From assembly GCA_017507805.1 (NCBI GenBank), contig JAFWAC010000015.1, positions 124,001 to 188,000 of the forward strand: 64,000 nt of DNA, in the 5' to 3' direction. The notes below the pieces were generated by a model that made no database searches, was not told the origin of the DNA, and worked only from the letters and a program-made list of their open reading frames with translations. Shown here piece after piece: positions 7,828 through 15,984 of the stretch. A program made the position numbers and the translations under genes. Every line of letters starts with the position of its first letter. Position 1 is the stretch's first letter. This stretch comes from Clostridia bacterium (GTDB lineage: Bacteria > Bacillota > Clostridia > Oscillospirales > Acutalibacteraceae).

Positions 7828-10095
7828 ATGACAACCAACACAGCCAAGGAACAGTTAATGGAGATTGGATTGCGAATTAAGGAAATGCGCGAAATTATGG
7901 GCTGGTCTGTTGCAGAGATGGCAGAGAAAACCGAGGTTAGCGAGGAGCAGTACATAACATTTGAAAACGCAAATGCAGATATTCCCTTTAGTTTTATTCA
8001 CAAATGCGCTTTAGCCTTTGATGTTGAGCTTACCGAGCTTTTAGAGGGCCATTCCGCAAGACTTTCAAGCTATACCGTAACCCGCAAGGGTAAGGGACAG
8101 AAAACCGCTAAAGAAGACGGTATCGATATTGCAAACTTGGCGCCTAAATTCAGGGATAAAATAGCCGAGCCTTATTATGTAAGATATGAGTATTCAGCTT
8201 CTCAGCAGAATAAGCCGATACATCTTACAACCCACTCAGGACAGGAGTTTGACCTTGTGCTAAGCGGCTCGCTTAAGGTGCAAATCGGTGAACACACCGA
8301 GATTTTGCGCGAGGGTGACAGTATTTATTATAACAGCTCCACACCCCATGGTATGATTGCCATTGACGGTGAGGATTGCGTTTTCTGCGCAGTTGTTTTG
8401 CCGGGCGAGGATACTAAAGAGGATGTTGTGAGAAAGAGTATCGCTTCAGCTAAAAATTCCGAAAAGCTTGTTTGCGAGAAGTTTGTTAAAACATTCGAGG
8501 ATAAGGACGGTAGGTTGGAGAAAATCAACTTTAAGAATACCGATGTGTTCAATTTCGGCTTTGATATTGTTGACGGTATAGCTGAAAAATATCCCGAAAA
8601 GCTTGCAATGCTTCATATTGATAAAAATAAAAATGAGCGCCGATTTAGCTTTAAGGATATCAAGCGTGCATCTAATCAAACCGCAAATTACTTCACCTCT
8701 TTGGGAATTAAGAGGGGAGATAAGGTAATGCTTGTCCTTAAAAGGCATTATCAGTTCTGGTTCTGTATGGTGGCATTGCATAAAATCGGTGCTGTTGCAA
8801 TTCCGGCAACAAATCAGCTTAAGGAGCACGATTTTGAGTACAGATATAAAGCCGCAGGTGTGAGCGCGCTTGTCTGCACAGCCGATGGGGATACCGCTGA
8901 GATAGCCGAAAGAGCAGCTAAATCCTGTGAGGGAGTAAAGCAGCTTGTAATGGTGGGCGGCAACCGCGAGGGTTGGCACGATTTTGACAGTGAATATAAG
9001 CTTTTCTCCGGAAAGTATGACAGAGAGGAAAATGCCTCTGCGGGTGATGATACCGCCCTTATGTTCTTTACATCGGGTACAACAGGCAACCCCAAAATGG
9101 CTGCACATAAGCATACCTATGCTTTAGGGCATTTTGTAACAGCTAAATATTGGCATTGCTGTGAAAGGGACGGTCTCCACTTGACTATTTCCGACACCGG
9201 CTGGGGTAAGTCACTTTGGGGCAAGCTTTACGGTCAGTGGCTTTGCGAGGGCGCGGTCTTTGTTTACGACTTTGACCGTTTTGAAGCGGATGAAATTCTG
9301 CCTATGTTTGCAGAGTATAACATAACCACCTTCTGCGCGCCTCCAACCATGCTCAGAATGTTGGTTAAAAGCGACCTTTCCAAGTATGATTTATCATCTA
9401 TTCATCATATGACCACGGCAGGCGAAGCTTTAAATCCGGAGGTTTTCCGCCAATTCGAGGAAGCAACAGGTCTGCAGATAATGGAAGGCTTCGGTCAGAC
9501 CGAAACCACCCTTACAATTGCAAATCTCTGGGGCACTGTGCCTAAGATCGGCGCAATGGGTAAGGCTTCACCTCAGTATGATGTTGATATTGTTGACCCT
9601 GACGGTAATCCCGTTGCAGACGGTGAGGTTGGCGAAATCATCATAAGAACAAACAAGGAAACCCCGTGCGGATTGTTTAAGGAATATTATCTTGATGATG
9701 AAAAAACCAACGAGGCTTGGTATGACGATATGTATCACACAGGAGACACCGCTTGGCGCGATGAAGACGGATATTTCTGGTATGTAAGCCGTATTGATGA
9801 TGTAATTAAATCGTCCGGCTACCGTATAGGACCTTTTGAGATTGAAAGCGTTATAATGGAGCTGCCCTATGTTTTGGAATGCGGTGTTTCTGCGGCTCCC
9901 GATGAGGTGCGCGGTCAGGTTGTAAAGGCAAGTATTGTTCTTGTAAAGGGAACAGAGCCAACCGAGGAATTGAAAAAGGAAATTCAAAATTATGTCAAGG
10001 AGCATACTGCACCGTATAAATATCCTCGTATAGTTGAGTTTAGAGACGAGCTTCCTAAGACCATAAGCGGAAAAATTCAAAGAAATAAGCTTTAA
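7828..10095 (+). CDS. XRE-cupin-acyl-CoA synthetase fusion protein (copy 1, Ile T-box)
   Basis: A 755-residue three-part protein. Residues about 12-66 are an XRE-type helix-turn-helix, about 125-190 a cupin (QEFDLVLSG, then GDSIYYNSSTPHGM), and 230-755 an AMP-forming acyl-CoA synthetase of the medium-chain/acetyl-CoA synthetase type. Synthetase motifs are FTSGTTGNPK, GEALNPEVF, EGFGQTET, YHTGDTAW, SSGYRIGPFE and the catalytic-lysine motif SGKIQR at the end. It should activate a short carboxylic acid to its CoA ester. The Ile T-box upstream and the oxidoreductase genes downstream suggest 2-methylbutyrate as the substrate; this is inference. The HTH and cupin may sense the acid or act on DNA. 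A GGGAG site precedes the ATG. A paralogue lies directly downstream. Confidence 0.9.
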   Translation: MTTNTAKEQLMEIGLRIKEMREIMGWSVAEMAEKTEVSEEQYITFENANADIPFSFIHKCALAFDVELTELLEGHSARLSSYTVTRKGKGQKTAKEDGIDIANLAPKFRDKIAEPYYVRYEYSASQQNKPIHLTTHSGQEFDLVLSGSLKVQIGEHTEILREGDSIYYNSSTPHGMIAIDGEDCVFCAVVLPGEDTKEDVVRKSIASAKNSEKLVCEKFVKTFEDKDGRLEKINFKNTDVFNFGFDIVDGIAEKYPEKLAMLHIDKNKNERRFSFKDIKRASNQTANYFTSLGIKRGDKVMLVLKRHYQFWFCMVALHKIGAVAIPATNQLKEHDFEYRYKAAGVSALVCTADGDTAEIAERAAKSCEGVKQLVMVGGNREGWHDFDSEYKLFSGKYDREENASAGDDTALMFFTSGTTGNPKMAAHKHTYALGHFVTAKYWHCCERDGLHLTISDTGWGKSLWGKLYGQWLCEGAVFVYDFDRFEADEILPMFAEYNITTFCAPPTMLRMLVKSDLSKYDLSSIHHMTTAGEALNPEVFRQFEEATGLQIMEGFGQTETTLTIANLWGTVPKIGAMGKASPQYDVDIVDPDGNPVADGEVGEIIIRTNKETPCGLFKEYYLDDEKTNEAWYDDMYHTGDTAWRDEDGYFWYVSRIDDVIKSSGYRIGPFEIESVIMELPYVLECGVSAAPDEVRGQVVKASIVLVKGTEPTEELKKEIQNYVKEHTAPYKYPRIVEFRDELPKTISGKIQRNKL

Positions 10096-10100
10096 TATAG

Positions 10101-10129
10101 TTGACAAATCCTAAATGTTGTGATAAAAT
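10101..10129 (+). promoter_or_regulatory. Sigma-A promoter of the Val T-box unit
   Basis: TTGACA (10101-10106), 17-bp spacer, TAAAAT (10124-10129). It starts six bases after the stop codon of the first fusion gene, with no terminator between, so readthrough from the first unit also enters this leader. Confidence 0.85.
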
Positions 10130-10140
10130 ATACCTTGTTA

Positions 10141-10412
10141 AAGGCGTTGACGATGAGGGCACAGAGAAAAAGTGTTGTCAGAGAGGTAACGGTTGGTGTG
10201 AGTTATCGGTGCTTGCTTTGTGTTTGTAGCTTCTGAGCCGGAAGGAAGAAAACCGATTGGTGAGTAGAACCTTTCCGTGATTGCTGCGTAAAGGCATAGG
10301 AATTGTTGGATTCCAAGAGGGGCGGTTTTAAACTGCAATTTGAGTGGTACCGCGGGTATTGAAGAAATTCATTGCTCGTCTCAAAGTCATAGCTTTGGGA
10401 CGAGCGTTTTTT
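10141..10412 (+). promoter_or_regulatory. T-box riboswitch, valine-type (specifier GUA)
   Basis: Stem I landmarks AGAGAG and GGTGTGA are present, with T-box sequence TGGTACCGCG at 10345-10354 (discriminator A). A terminator follows: GCTCGTCTCAAAG (10374-10386) with CTTTGGGACGAGC (10393-10405) and TTTTTT. The codon just before the conserved block GCTTCTGAGCC is GTA (10226-10228), a Val codon. The 3' half from CGTGATTGCTGCG to the T-box is nearly identical to that of the Ile T-box upstream, so the two arose by tandem duplication with a changed specifier. The Val call depends on alignment of the specifier region. Confidence 0.85.
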
Positions 10413-10434
10413 CGTCCCGAGAATGGAGGATACT

Positions 10435-12732
10435 ATGCAACAAATTACAGGACTTGATTTTAAAATTAAAGAAATGGCGGGGCGTATAAAGGAGCTTCGC
10501 GAAATAGAGGGACTTTCTCCCGAGCAAATGGCGGCTAAGACTGCGGTTTCAGTCGAGGAATACCTTTCCTGTGAAAACGGCGAAAGCGACTTAAACTTTG
10601 CTTTTATTTATCGCTGTGCCTTGGCTTTTAATGTCGATGTTACCGATATTATCGAGGGTTACAGCCCCAAGCTTAAATCCTACACCGTAACCCGCAGGGG
10701 TGAAGGTCAGCGCATCGAAAAAGCTCACGGTATGACCTATTATAATTTGGCCTATGCCTTTAAGAACCGTATTGCAGAGCCACTTTATGTTGAAAGCGTA
10801 TACAGCGAGGAAGCACAGCATAAGGATATTGAGCTTACAACCCACGCAGGTCAGGAATGTGACCTTGTAATCACAGGTCATCTTAAGGTTCAGGTGGGCG
10901 AGCATAAGGTTGTTTTGGGCCCGGGCGACAGTATTTATTACGATAGCTCAACACCTCACGGAATGATAGCTGTGGAGGGTGAAAACTGTACCTTTTATGC
11001 AATGGTTTTAAATCCTACAGGTGAACCAATCCCCGAGCTGTCACAGCTTCAGACAGAGCCTGCTAAAACAACTGCTAAAATCCGCAAAAAGGACGATGCA
11101 GAGCGCGTTTACCGAAAATACATAGATGTTGAGGAAAACGAAAACGGAACTCCCGTTTCGATTAACTTCAAAAATACCGATAAATTCAATTTCGGCTTTG
11201 ATGTAATTGATGCTATTGCAGATAAATCACCCGATAAAACGGCAATGCTCCATATTTCTCGTGACGGTGAGGAGCGCCGCTTCAGCTTCAAGGATATTAA
11301 AAAAGCTACAAATCAGTGCGCTAACTATTTTAAATCCTTAGGGATTAAAAAGGGCGACCGCGTAATGCTGGTGTTAAAACGCCACTATCAGTTCTGGTTT
11401 TCAATCATTGCGCTTAATAAATTAGGCGCTATTGCAATCCCTGCCACAAATCAGCTTGTGGAGCATGATTTTGATTATCGCTTTAAATCTGCAGGCGTAA
11501 CCGCTATTATCTGCACTGCGGACGGTGATACCGCAAATCAGGTTGATATTGCCGCTAAGAACAACCCACAGCTTAAAACCAAGCTTATCGTAAACGGCAG
11601 TAAAGAGGGCTGGAGAAGCTTTGACGAGGAGTACACCCTTTACAGCACCCATTTCAACCGTACTGAGGATACTGCCTGCGGTGATGACTTGATGCTTATG
11701 TATTTCACATCCGGAACATCGGGATACCCGAAAATTGCGGCACATAATTATAAATATCCGTTAGGTCATTTCCACACAGCGAAATATTGGCACAATGTTG
11801 ACCCTGACGGCTTGCATTTCACCATATCCGATACCGGTTGGGCAAAGGCAACATGGGGCAAGATTTACGGTCAGTGGCTTTGCGAGGCAGGAATATTCGT
11901 TTACGATTTTGACCGCTTCGATGCGGCGGAAATTCTGCCGATGTTTGCTAAGCATAATATAACCACCTTCTGCGCACCTCCCACAATGCTCAGAATGCTT
12001 ATAAAGCAGGATATTGCTAAGTACGATTTTTCATCGGTCAAGCATATGACTACTGCAGGCGAAGCATTAAATCCTGAGGTTTACCGCCAATTTGAAAAGA
12101 TTACAGGCTTGCAGATACTTGAGGGCTTCGGTCAGACCGAAAGCACAATGATAATCGGTAATATGACAGGTGCTCCACACAAAATCGGTTCAATGGGTAA
12201 ACCGGCGCCTATATACGATGTAAGGCTGGTTGGCCCGGACGGTAATCCTGTACCTGTTGGTGAAACGGGTGAGATAGTTATCAATATCGAAAATGGCTTA
12301 CCCTGCGGTCTTGCTACCTGTTATTACGGTGACGAGGAAAAGACAAAGGATACCTGGAAAGACGGATACTATCATACCGGCGACACCGCTTGGATGGATG
12401 AGGACGGATTTTTCTGGTATGTTGGCAGAGTTGACGATGTAATTAAATCCTCAGGCTACCGCATAGGCCCGTTTGAGATTGAAAGTGTTATAATGGAGCT
12501 GCCCTATGTTTTGGAATGCGGTGTTTCTGCGGCTCCTGATGAGGTTCGCGGTCAGGTCGTAAAGGCAAGTATTGTTCTTGTAAAGGGAACAGAGCCAACA
12601 GAGGAATTAAAGAAAGAAATTCAAACCTATGTTAAGGAAAAAACTGCGCCTTATAAGTATCCGCGTATAGTTGTATTTAAGGAAAGCCTTCCCAAAACCG
12701 TAAGCGGAAAAATACAGCGCAATAAGCTTTAA
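10435..12732 (+). CDS. XRE-cupin-acyl-CoA synthetase fusion protein (copy 2, Val T-box)
   Basis: A 765-residue paralogue of the previous fusion with the same order: XRE helix-turn-helix (about 15-70), cupin (about 130-195, with QECDLVITG and GDSIYYDSSTPHGM) and AMP-forming acyl-CoA synthetase (about 240-765, with FTSGTSGYPK, EGFGQTES, YHTGDTAW and SGKIQR). I chose the ATG at 10435, which has GGAGGA five bases upstream; an ATG at 10423 lies upstream of that site. It is the first gene of the operon that carries the 2-oxoacid oxidoreductase and aminotransferase, so isobutyrate to isobutyryl-CoA is the most likely reaction given the Val T-box. The substrate is inferred. The C-terminal segment is almost identical in DNA to copy 1, a sign of gene conversion. 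Confidence 0.9.
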   Translation: MQQITGLDFKIKEMAGRIKELREIEGLSPEQMAAKTAVSVEEYLSCENGESDLNFAFIYRCALAFNVDVTDIIEGYSPKLKSYTVTRRGEGQRIEKAHGMTYYNLAYAFKNRIAEPLYVESVYSEEAQHKDIELTTHAGQECDLVITGHLKVQVGEHKVVLGPGDSIYYDSSTPHGMIAVEGENCTFYAMVLNPTGEPIPELSQLQTEPAKTTAKIRKKDDAERVYRKYIDVEENENGTPVSINFKNTDKFNFGFDVIDAIADKSPDKTAMLHISRDGEERRFSFKDIKKATNQCANYFKSLGIKKGDRVMLVLKRHYQFWFSIIALNKLGAIAIPATNQLVEHDFDYRFKSAGVTAIICTADGDTANQVDIAAKNNPQLKTKLIVNGSKEGWRSFDEEYTLYSTHFNRTEDTACGDDLMLMYFTSGTSGYPKIAAHNYKYPLGHFHTAKYWHNVDPDGLHFTISDTGWAKATWGKIYGQWLCEAGIFVYDFDRFDAAEILPMFAKHNITTFCAPPTMLRMLIKQDIAKYDFSSVKHMTTAGEALNPEVYRQFEKITGLQILEGFGQTESTMIIGNMTGAPHKIGSMGKPAPIYDVRLVGPDGNPVPVGETGEIVINIENGLPCGLATCYYGDEEKTKDTWKDGYYHTGDTAWMDEDGFFWYVGRVDDVIKSSGYRIGPFEIESVIMELPYVLECGVSAAPDEVRGQVVKASIVLVKGTEPTEELKKEIQTYVKEKTAPYKYPRIVVFKESLPKTVSGKIQRNKL

Positions 12733-12736
12733 GATT

Positions 12737-13399
12737 ATGGAATATAAAAGATTAACATTGCTTTGCGGTCACTACGGAAGCGGAAAAACAAATGTTGCTG
12801 TTAATATGGCTTATGATTTGAAAAAGCGCTTTGACAGAGTGACGGTTGCCGATTTGGACATTGTAAACCCATATTTCAGGACGAAGGACAGTGCAGAGGA
12901 TTTTAAGGCTCAGGGGATAGAGCTTATCTGCTCAGAATACGCAGGTACCAATGTGGATATTCCTGCAATGCCTCAGCAAATGTATTCACTCACGGATGAC
13001 CGTTCTGTAAGGGGAATACTCGATATCGGCGGTGATGACCGCGGCGCTCTGGCGCTTGGCAGATTGGCTCCTGCGGTTATTGAGGAAAACGATTATGAGA
13101 TGCTTCTTGTAATTAATTGCTTCAGACCTCTCACACCCGATGCTTCGTCCACCGTGGAAATAATGCGCGAGATTGAGCTTGCCGGTAAAATACCCTTTAC
13201 AGGTATAGTAAATAATTCAAACCTGGGCGAGGAAACCACCGCCGAGGATGTGCTTAATTCCTTGGGTTATGCCCGGGAGGTTTCCGAAATTACGAGGCTT
13301 CCGATAAAGTGTACCGCTGTGCGTGAAGAAATTTATAATGAGCTTGAGGGTAAGATACCAAATCTTTTCCCACTAAAGCTTCAAGGAAAAATAAAATAA
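12737..13399 (+). CDS. P-loop ATPase of unknown role in the oxidoreductase operon
   Basis: A 220-residue protein with an N-terminal Walker A GHYGSGKTN and a ParA/MinD-like second motif (VADLDIVNPYF), followed by DIGGDDRGALALG where a Walker B-like strand lies and VINCFRP and GIVNNSNLG further on. This is the SIMIBI NTPase fold used by iron-sulfur carriers, Ni-insertion GTPases and ParA proteins. It lies four bases after the synthetase and 21 bp before the ferredoxin, so it is an operon member. A role in assembling or activating the oxidoreductase is possible but not shown. No Cys pair typical of Mrp/NBP35 carriers is present. Confidence 0.8.
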   Translation: MEYKRLTLLCGHYGSGKTNVAVNMAYDLKKRFDRVTVADLDIVNPYFRTKDSAEDFKAQGIELICSEYAGTNVDIPAMPQQMYSLTDDRSVRGILDIGGDDRGALALGRLAPAVIEENDYEMLLVINCFRPLTPDASSTVEIMREIELAGKIPFTGIVNNSNLGEETTAEDVLNSLGYAREVSEITRLPIKCTAVREEIYNELEGKIPNLFPLKLQGKIK

Positions 13400-13420
13400 T
13401 TTTAGATAAGGAGTGCTAAT

Positions 13421-13627
13421 ATGGCAAAGCTTACCTTCAAAACAGATAAGTGCAAGGGTTGCGGACTTTGTGTTGATGTATGCCCTAAAAAGGTACTTGT
13501 TCTCGCTAAGGAAAAAATCAATAAAAAAGGACATCACCCCGTAGAGGCTGTAAATGAGGCTGATTGTATCGGCTGTGCTTTCTGCGCTACAATGTGTCCC
13601 GATTGTATAATCAAGGTAGAAAGGTGA
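13421..13627 (+). CDS. 2-oxoacid:ferredoxin oxidoreductase, ferredoxin (delta) subunit
   Basis: A 68-residue 2[4Fe-4S] ferredoxin with two clusters: CKGCGLCVDVCP and CIGCAFCATMCP. It wires electrons between the TPP enzyme and free ferredoxin. It sits directly upstream of the alpha subunit (six bases), in the delta-alpha-beta-gamma order of 2-oxoisovalerate and 2-oxoglutarate ferredoxin oxidoreductases. A GGAGTG site precedes the ATG. Confidence 0.93.
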   Translation: MAKLTFKTDKCKGCGLCVDVCPKKVLVLAKEKINKKGHHPVEAVNEADCIGCAFCATMCPDCIIKVER

Positions 13628-13633
13628 TAAAAA

Positions 13634-14698
13634 ATGGCTGATAAAGTTTTAATGAAGGGTAATGAAGCTATTGCCGAGGCCGCAATAATTGCAGGCTGTA
13701 AGCATTATTTTGGCTATCCCATTACCCCACAAACCGAAATTGCCGCGTATATGGCAAAAAGAATGCCCAAAATCGGCGGTGTGTTTTTACAGGCTGAAAG
13801 CGAAATTGCCGCAATCAATATGGTTTACGGTGTAGCTGCCACAGGTCACAGAGTTATGACCTCCTCCTCAAGCCCCGGAATTTCCTTGAAGGGTGAGGGA
13901 CTTTCATATTTGGCAGGCGCTGATTTGCCGTCACTTATAGTAAATGTTCAGCGCGGCGGCCCCGGTCTTGGCGGTATTCAGCCCTCACAGTCGGATTATT
14001 TTCAGGCAACAAAGGGCGGAGCTCACGGTGATTTCCATATGATAGTTTTGGCTCCTGCTTCTGTTCAGGAAATGGCAGACCTCACCGTTAAGGGCTTTGA
14101 GCTTGCCGATAAATACCGTATGACCTCTATGATTTTAGCAGACGGTACAATGGGACAAATGATGGAGCCTGTTGCACTTGACTATGAAATTGCTCCTGCT
14201 CCCGAAAAGCCTTGGGCTACTGTTGGTACTAAAATGGCAAGAGAGCATAATATTGTTAATTCTCTTTTCTTAGCCCCCGAGGAGCTTGAAAGGGTAAACT
14301 TTGAAAGATACGAAAGATATGCGGCTATAAAGGAAAACGAAACCATGTATGAGGAATACATGATGGAGGATGCCGATATTTGCGTTGCGGCTTTCGGTAT
14401 AGCTGCCCGTGTTGCTAAAAATGCAATCAACGAGGCAAGAAAGCAGGGTATAAAGGTTGGACTTATCCGTCCTATCACACTTTGGCCTTTCCCCGAAGCT
14501 CCCTTTAAAAAGGCTGCTGATAAAGTTAAGGCGGTGGTTTCGGTTGAGCTTTCCATGGGCCAGATGATTGAGGATATCCGCCTTGCAACCGAATGTAAGG
14601 TTCCGGTTTCCCTTTGCAACCGCGCCGGCGGTATGATTCCTTCACCCGAACAGGTGCTGGAGGCTATTAAAGCGGCAAATAACGGAGGTGCGAAATAA
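13634..14698 (+). CDS. vorB: 2-oxoacid:ferredoxin oxidoreductase alpha subunit (VorB-like)
   Basis: A 354-residue protein with the pyruvate:ferredoxin oxidoreductase domain I start (GNEAIAEAAIIAGCKHYFGYPITPQTE), the segment SSSSPGISLKGEGLSYLAG and a C-terminal domain II (IRPITLWPFPE). Length and motifs match the VorB/KorA type, which acts on 2-oxoisovalerate or 2-oxoglutarate. Placement next to ilvE and under a Val T-box favours branched-chain 2-oxoacids. The enzyme is reversible; with reduced ferredoxin it carboxylates acyl-CoA. Its stop codon overlaps the beta-subunit start by one base. Confidence 0.92.
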   Translation: MADKVLMKGNEAIAEAAIIAGCKHYFGYPITPQTEIAAYMAKRMPKIGGVFLQAESEIAAINMVYGVAATGHRVMTSSSSPGISLKGEGLSYLAGADLPSLIVNVQRGGPGLGGIQPSQSDYFQATKGGAHGDFHMIVLAPASVQEMADLTVKGFELADKYRMTSMILADGTMGQMMEPVALDYEIAPAPEKPWATVGTKMAREHNIVNSLFLAPEELERVNFERYERYAAIKENETMYEEYMMEDADICVAAFGIAARVAKNAINEARKQGIKVGLIRPITLWPFPEAPFKKAADKVKAVVSVELSMGQMIEDIRLATECKVPVSLCNRAGGMIPSPEQVLEAIKAANNGGAK

Positions 14699-15453
14699 TG
14701 GTAGTTTTTGATAAACCTAATGCTTTGGCAGATGCTTCAATGCATTATTGCCCCGGCTGTACACACGGTATTGTTCACCGCCTTGTTGCCGAGGTTATGG
14801 ATGAGCTTGGTATTGAGGGCAGAACCATAGGTATTGCTCCTGTTGGTTGCTCGGTTATGGCATATAATTACTTTAATTGTGATATGATTGAGGCGGCACA
14901 CGGCAGAGCCCCGGCAGTTGCTACCGGCGTTAAGCGCGCTGAGCCAGACTCTATTGTATTTACATATCAGGGTGACGGTGACTTGGCATCTATCGGTATG
15001 GCAGAAACTGTACACTCAGCCGCAAGAAACGAAAATATAACTATAATATTCATTAATAACGCTATCTACGGTATGACAGGCGGTCAGATGGCTCCTACCA
15101 CATTGCCCGGTCAGGTAACTCAAACCTCTCCCTACGGCAGAGATGTTAATCATTGCGGCTTCCCCATAAAGGTTTGCGAAATGCTTTCTGAGTTGGACGG
15201 TCCCGAATATCTCGAAAGGGTTGCCGTTAATAATGTAAAGAATGTTAAAAATGCTAAAAAGGCAATCAAAAAGGCTTTCCAAAATCAGGTAGACGGAAAG
15301 GGATTTTCTTTGGTAGAGGTAATTTCAAGCTGTCCTACCAACTGGGGTATGACACCTAAAAAAGCCCTTGAGTGGATAGACGAAAAAATGATTCCTTACT
15401 ATCCTTTAGGCGTTTACAAGGATAGAACGGCTGCAAAGGAGGAGACAAAATGA
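14698..15453 (+). CDS. vorA: 2-oxoacid:ferredoxin oxidoreductase beta subunit, TPP-binding (VorA-like)
   Basis: A 251-residue thiamine-pyrophosphate subunit. It shows CPGCTHG near the N-terminus, the TPP motif GDGDLASIG followed by INNAIYGMTGGQMAPT, and the region SCPTNWGMTP. It forms the active site with the alpha subunit. The start codon ATG shares its A with the alpha stop codon, and the gamma gene overlaps its end by four bases, so the subunits are translationally coupled in stoichiometric order. The substrate cannot be told from the motifs alone; the operon context points to branched-chain 2-oxoacids. Confidence 0.92.
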   Translation: MVVFDKPNALADASMHYCPGCTHGIVHRLVAEVMDELGIEGRTIGIAPVGCSVMAYNYFNCDMIEAAHGRAPAVATGVKRAEPDSIVFTYQGDGDLASIGMAETVHSAARNENITIIFINNAIYGMTGGQMAPTTLPGQVTQTSPYGRDVNHCGFPIKVCEMLSELDGPEYLERVAVNNVKNVKNAKKAIKKAFQNQVDGKGFSLVEVISSCPTNWGMTPKKALEWIDEKMIPYYPLGVYKDRTAAKEETK

Positions 15454-15983
15454 GTACAACACAGTTTTTGTTTGCCGGCTTCGGCGGTCAGGGAATACTC
15501 TTTTCGGGTAAGTTTTTAGCATATAAGGGGCTGATGGAGGATAAGAATGTAAGCTGGCTTCCGTCCTACGGTCCCGAAATGCGCGGCGGTACGGCAAGCT
15601 GCTCGGTAATTATAAGCGATACCCCCGTTGGCTCTCCGATAGTTTCTAACCCCGATGTGTTGGTTGCAATGAATTTGCCCTCACTCGATAAGTATGAGGA
15701 CAGTGTTGTTCCCGGAGGAACAATATTTATAGATTCAACCCTTATTGAACGCAAGGTAAAGCGTGACGATGTTACCGTTCACTATATTCCGGCGACCGGT
15801 CTTGCTAATGAAAACGGTATGCCCACCCTTGCTAATATGATAATTGCAGGTAAAATTCTGGCTGCAATGGGTGAGTTTGACGAGGACGGCATAAATGCCG
15901 CTTTGGGTAAGGTAATTTCTGCAAGACATGCAGATAAGCTTGGTTTAAATCTTAAGGCTCTTAACCTTGGTAAGGAGAATTAA
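15450..15983 (+). CDS. vorC: 2-oxoacid:ferredoxin oxidoreductase gamma subunit (VorC-like)
   Basis: A 177-residue catalytic-domain subunit of the PFOR gamma family, beginning [19 protein letters not shown] and including [13 protein letters not shown], both hallmarks of the family. It completes the four-subunit oxidoreductase with the ferredoxin, alpha and beta subunits just upstream. It overlaps the beta gene by four bases (ATGA), and the aminotransferase starts one base after its stop codon. Confidence 0.93.
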   Translation: MSTTQFLFAGFGGQGILFSGKFLAYKGLMEDKNVSWLPSYGPEMRGGTASCSVIISDTPVGSPIVSNPDVLVAMNLPSLDKYEDSVVPGGTIFIDSTLIERKVKRDDVTVHYIPATGLANENGMPTLANMIIAGKILAAMGEFDEDGINAALGKVISARHADKLGLNLKALNLGKEN

Positions 15984-15984
15984 A

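Noticed and set aside
8446-9114. Long minus-strand open frame inside the first synthetase gene
   Set aside because: It has no ribosome site or family match and lies wholly within a well-supported coding gene, so it is a codon-bias shadow. The same holds for minus-strand frames at 9568, 14182, 32668 and 59632.
12737-13399. MinD/ParA chromosome-partition ATPase
   Set aside because: Only the P-loop fold is shared. There is no ParB partner, and it is embedded in the oxidoreductase operon.
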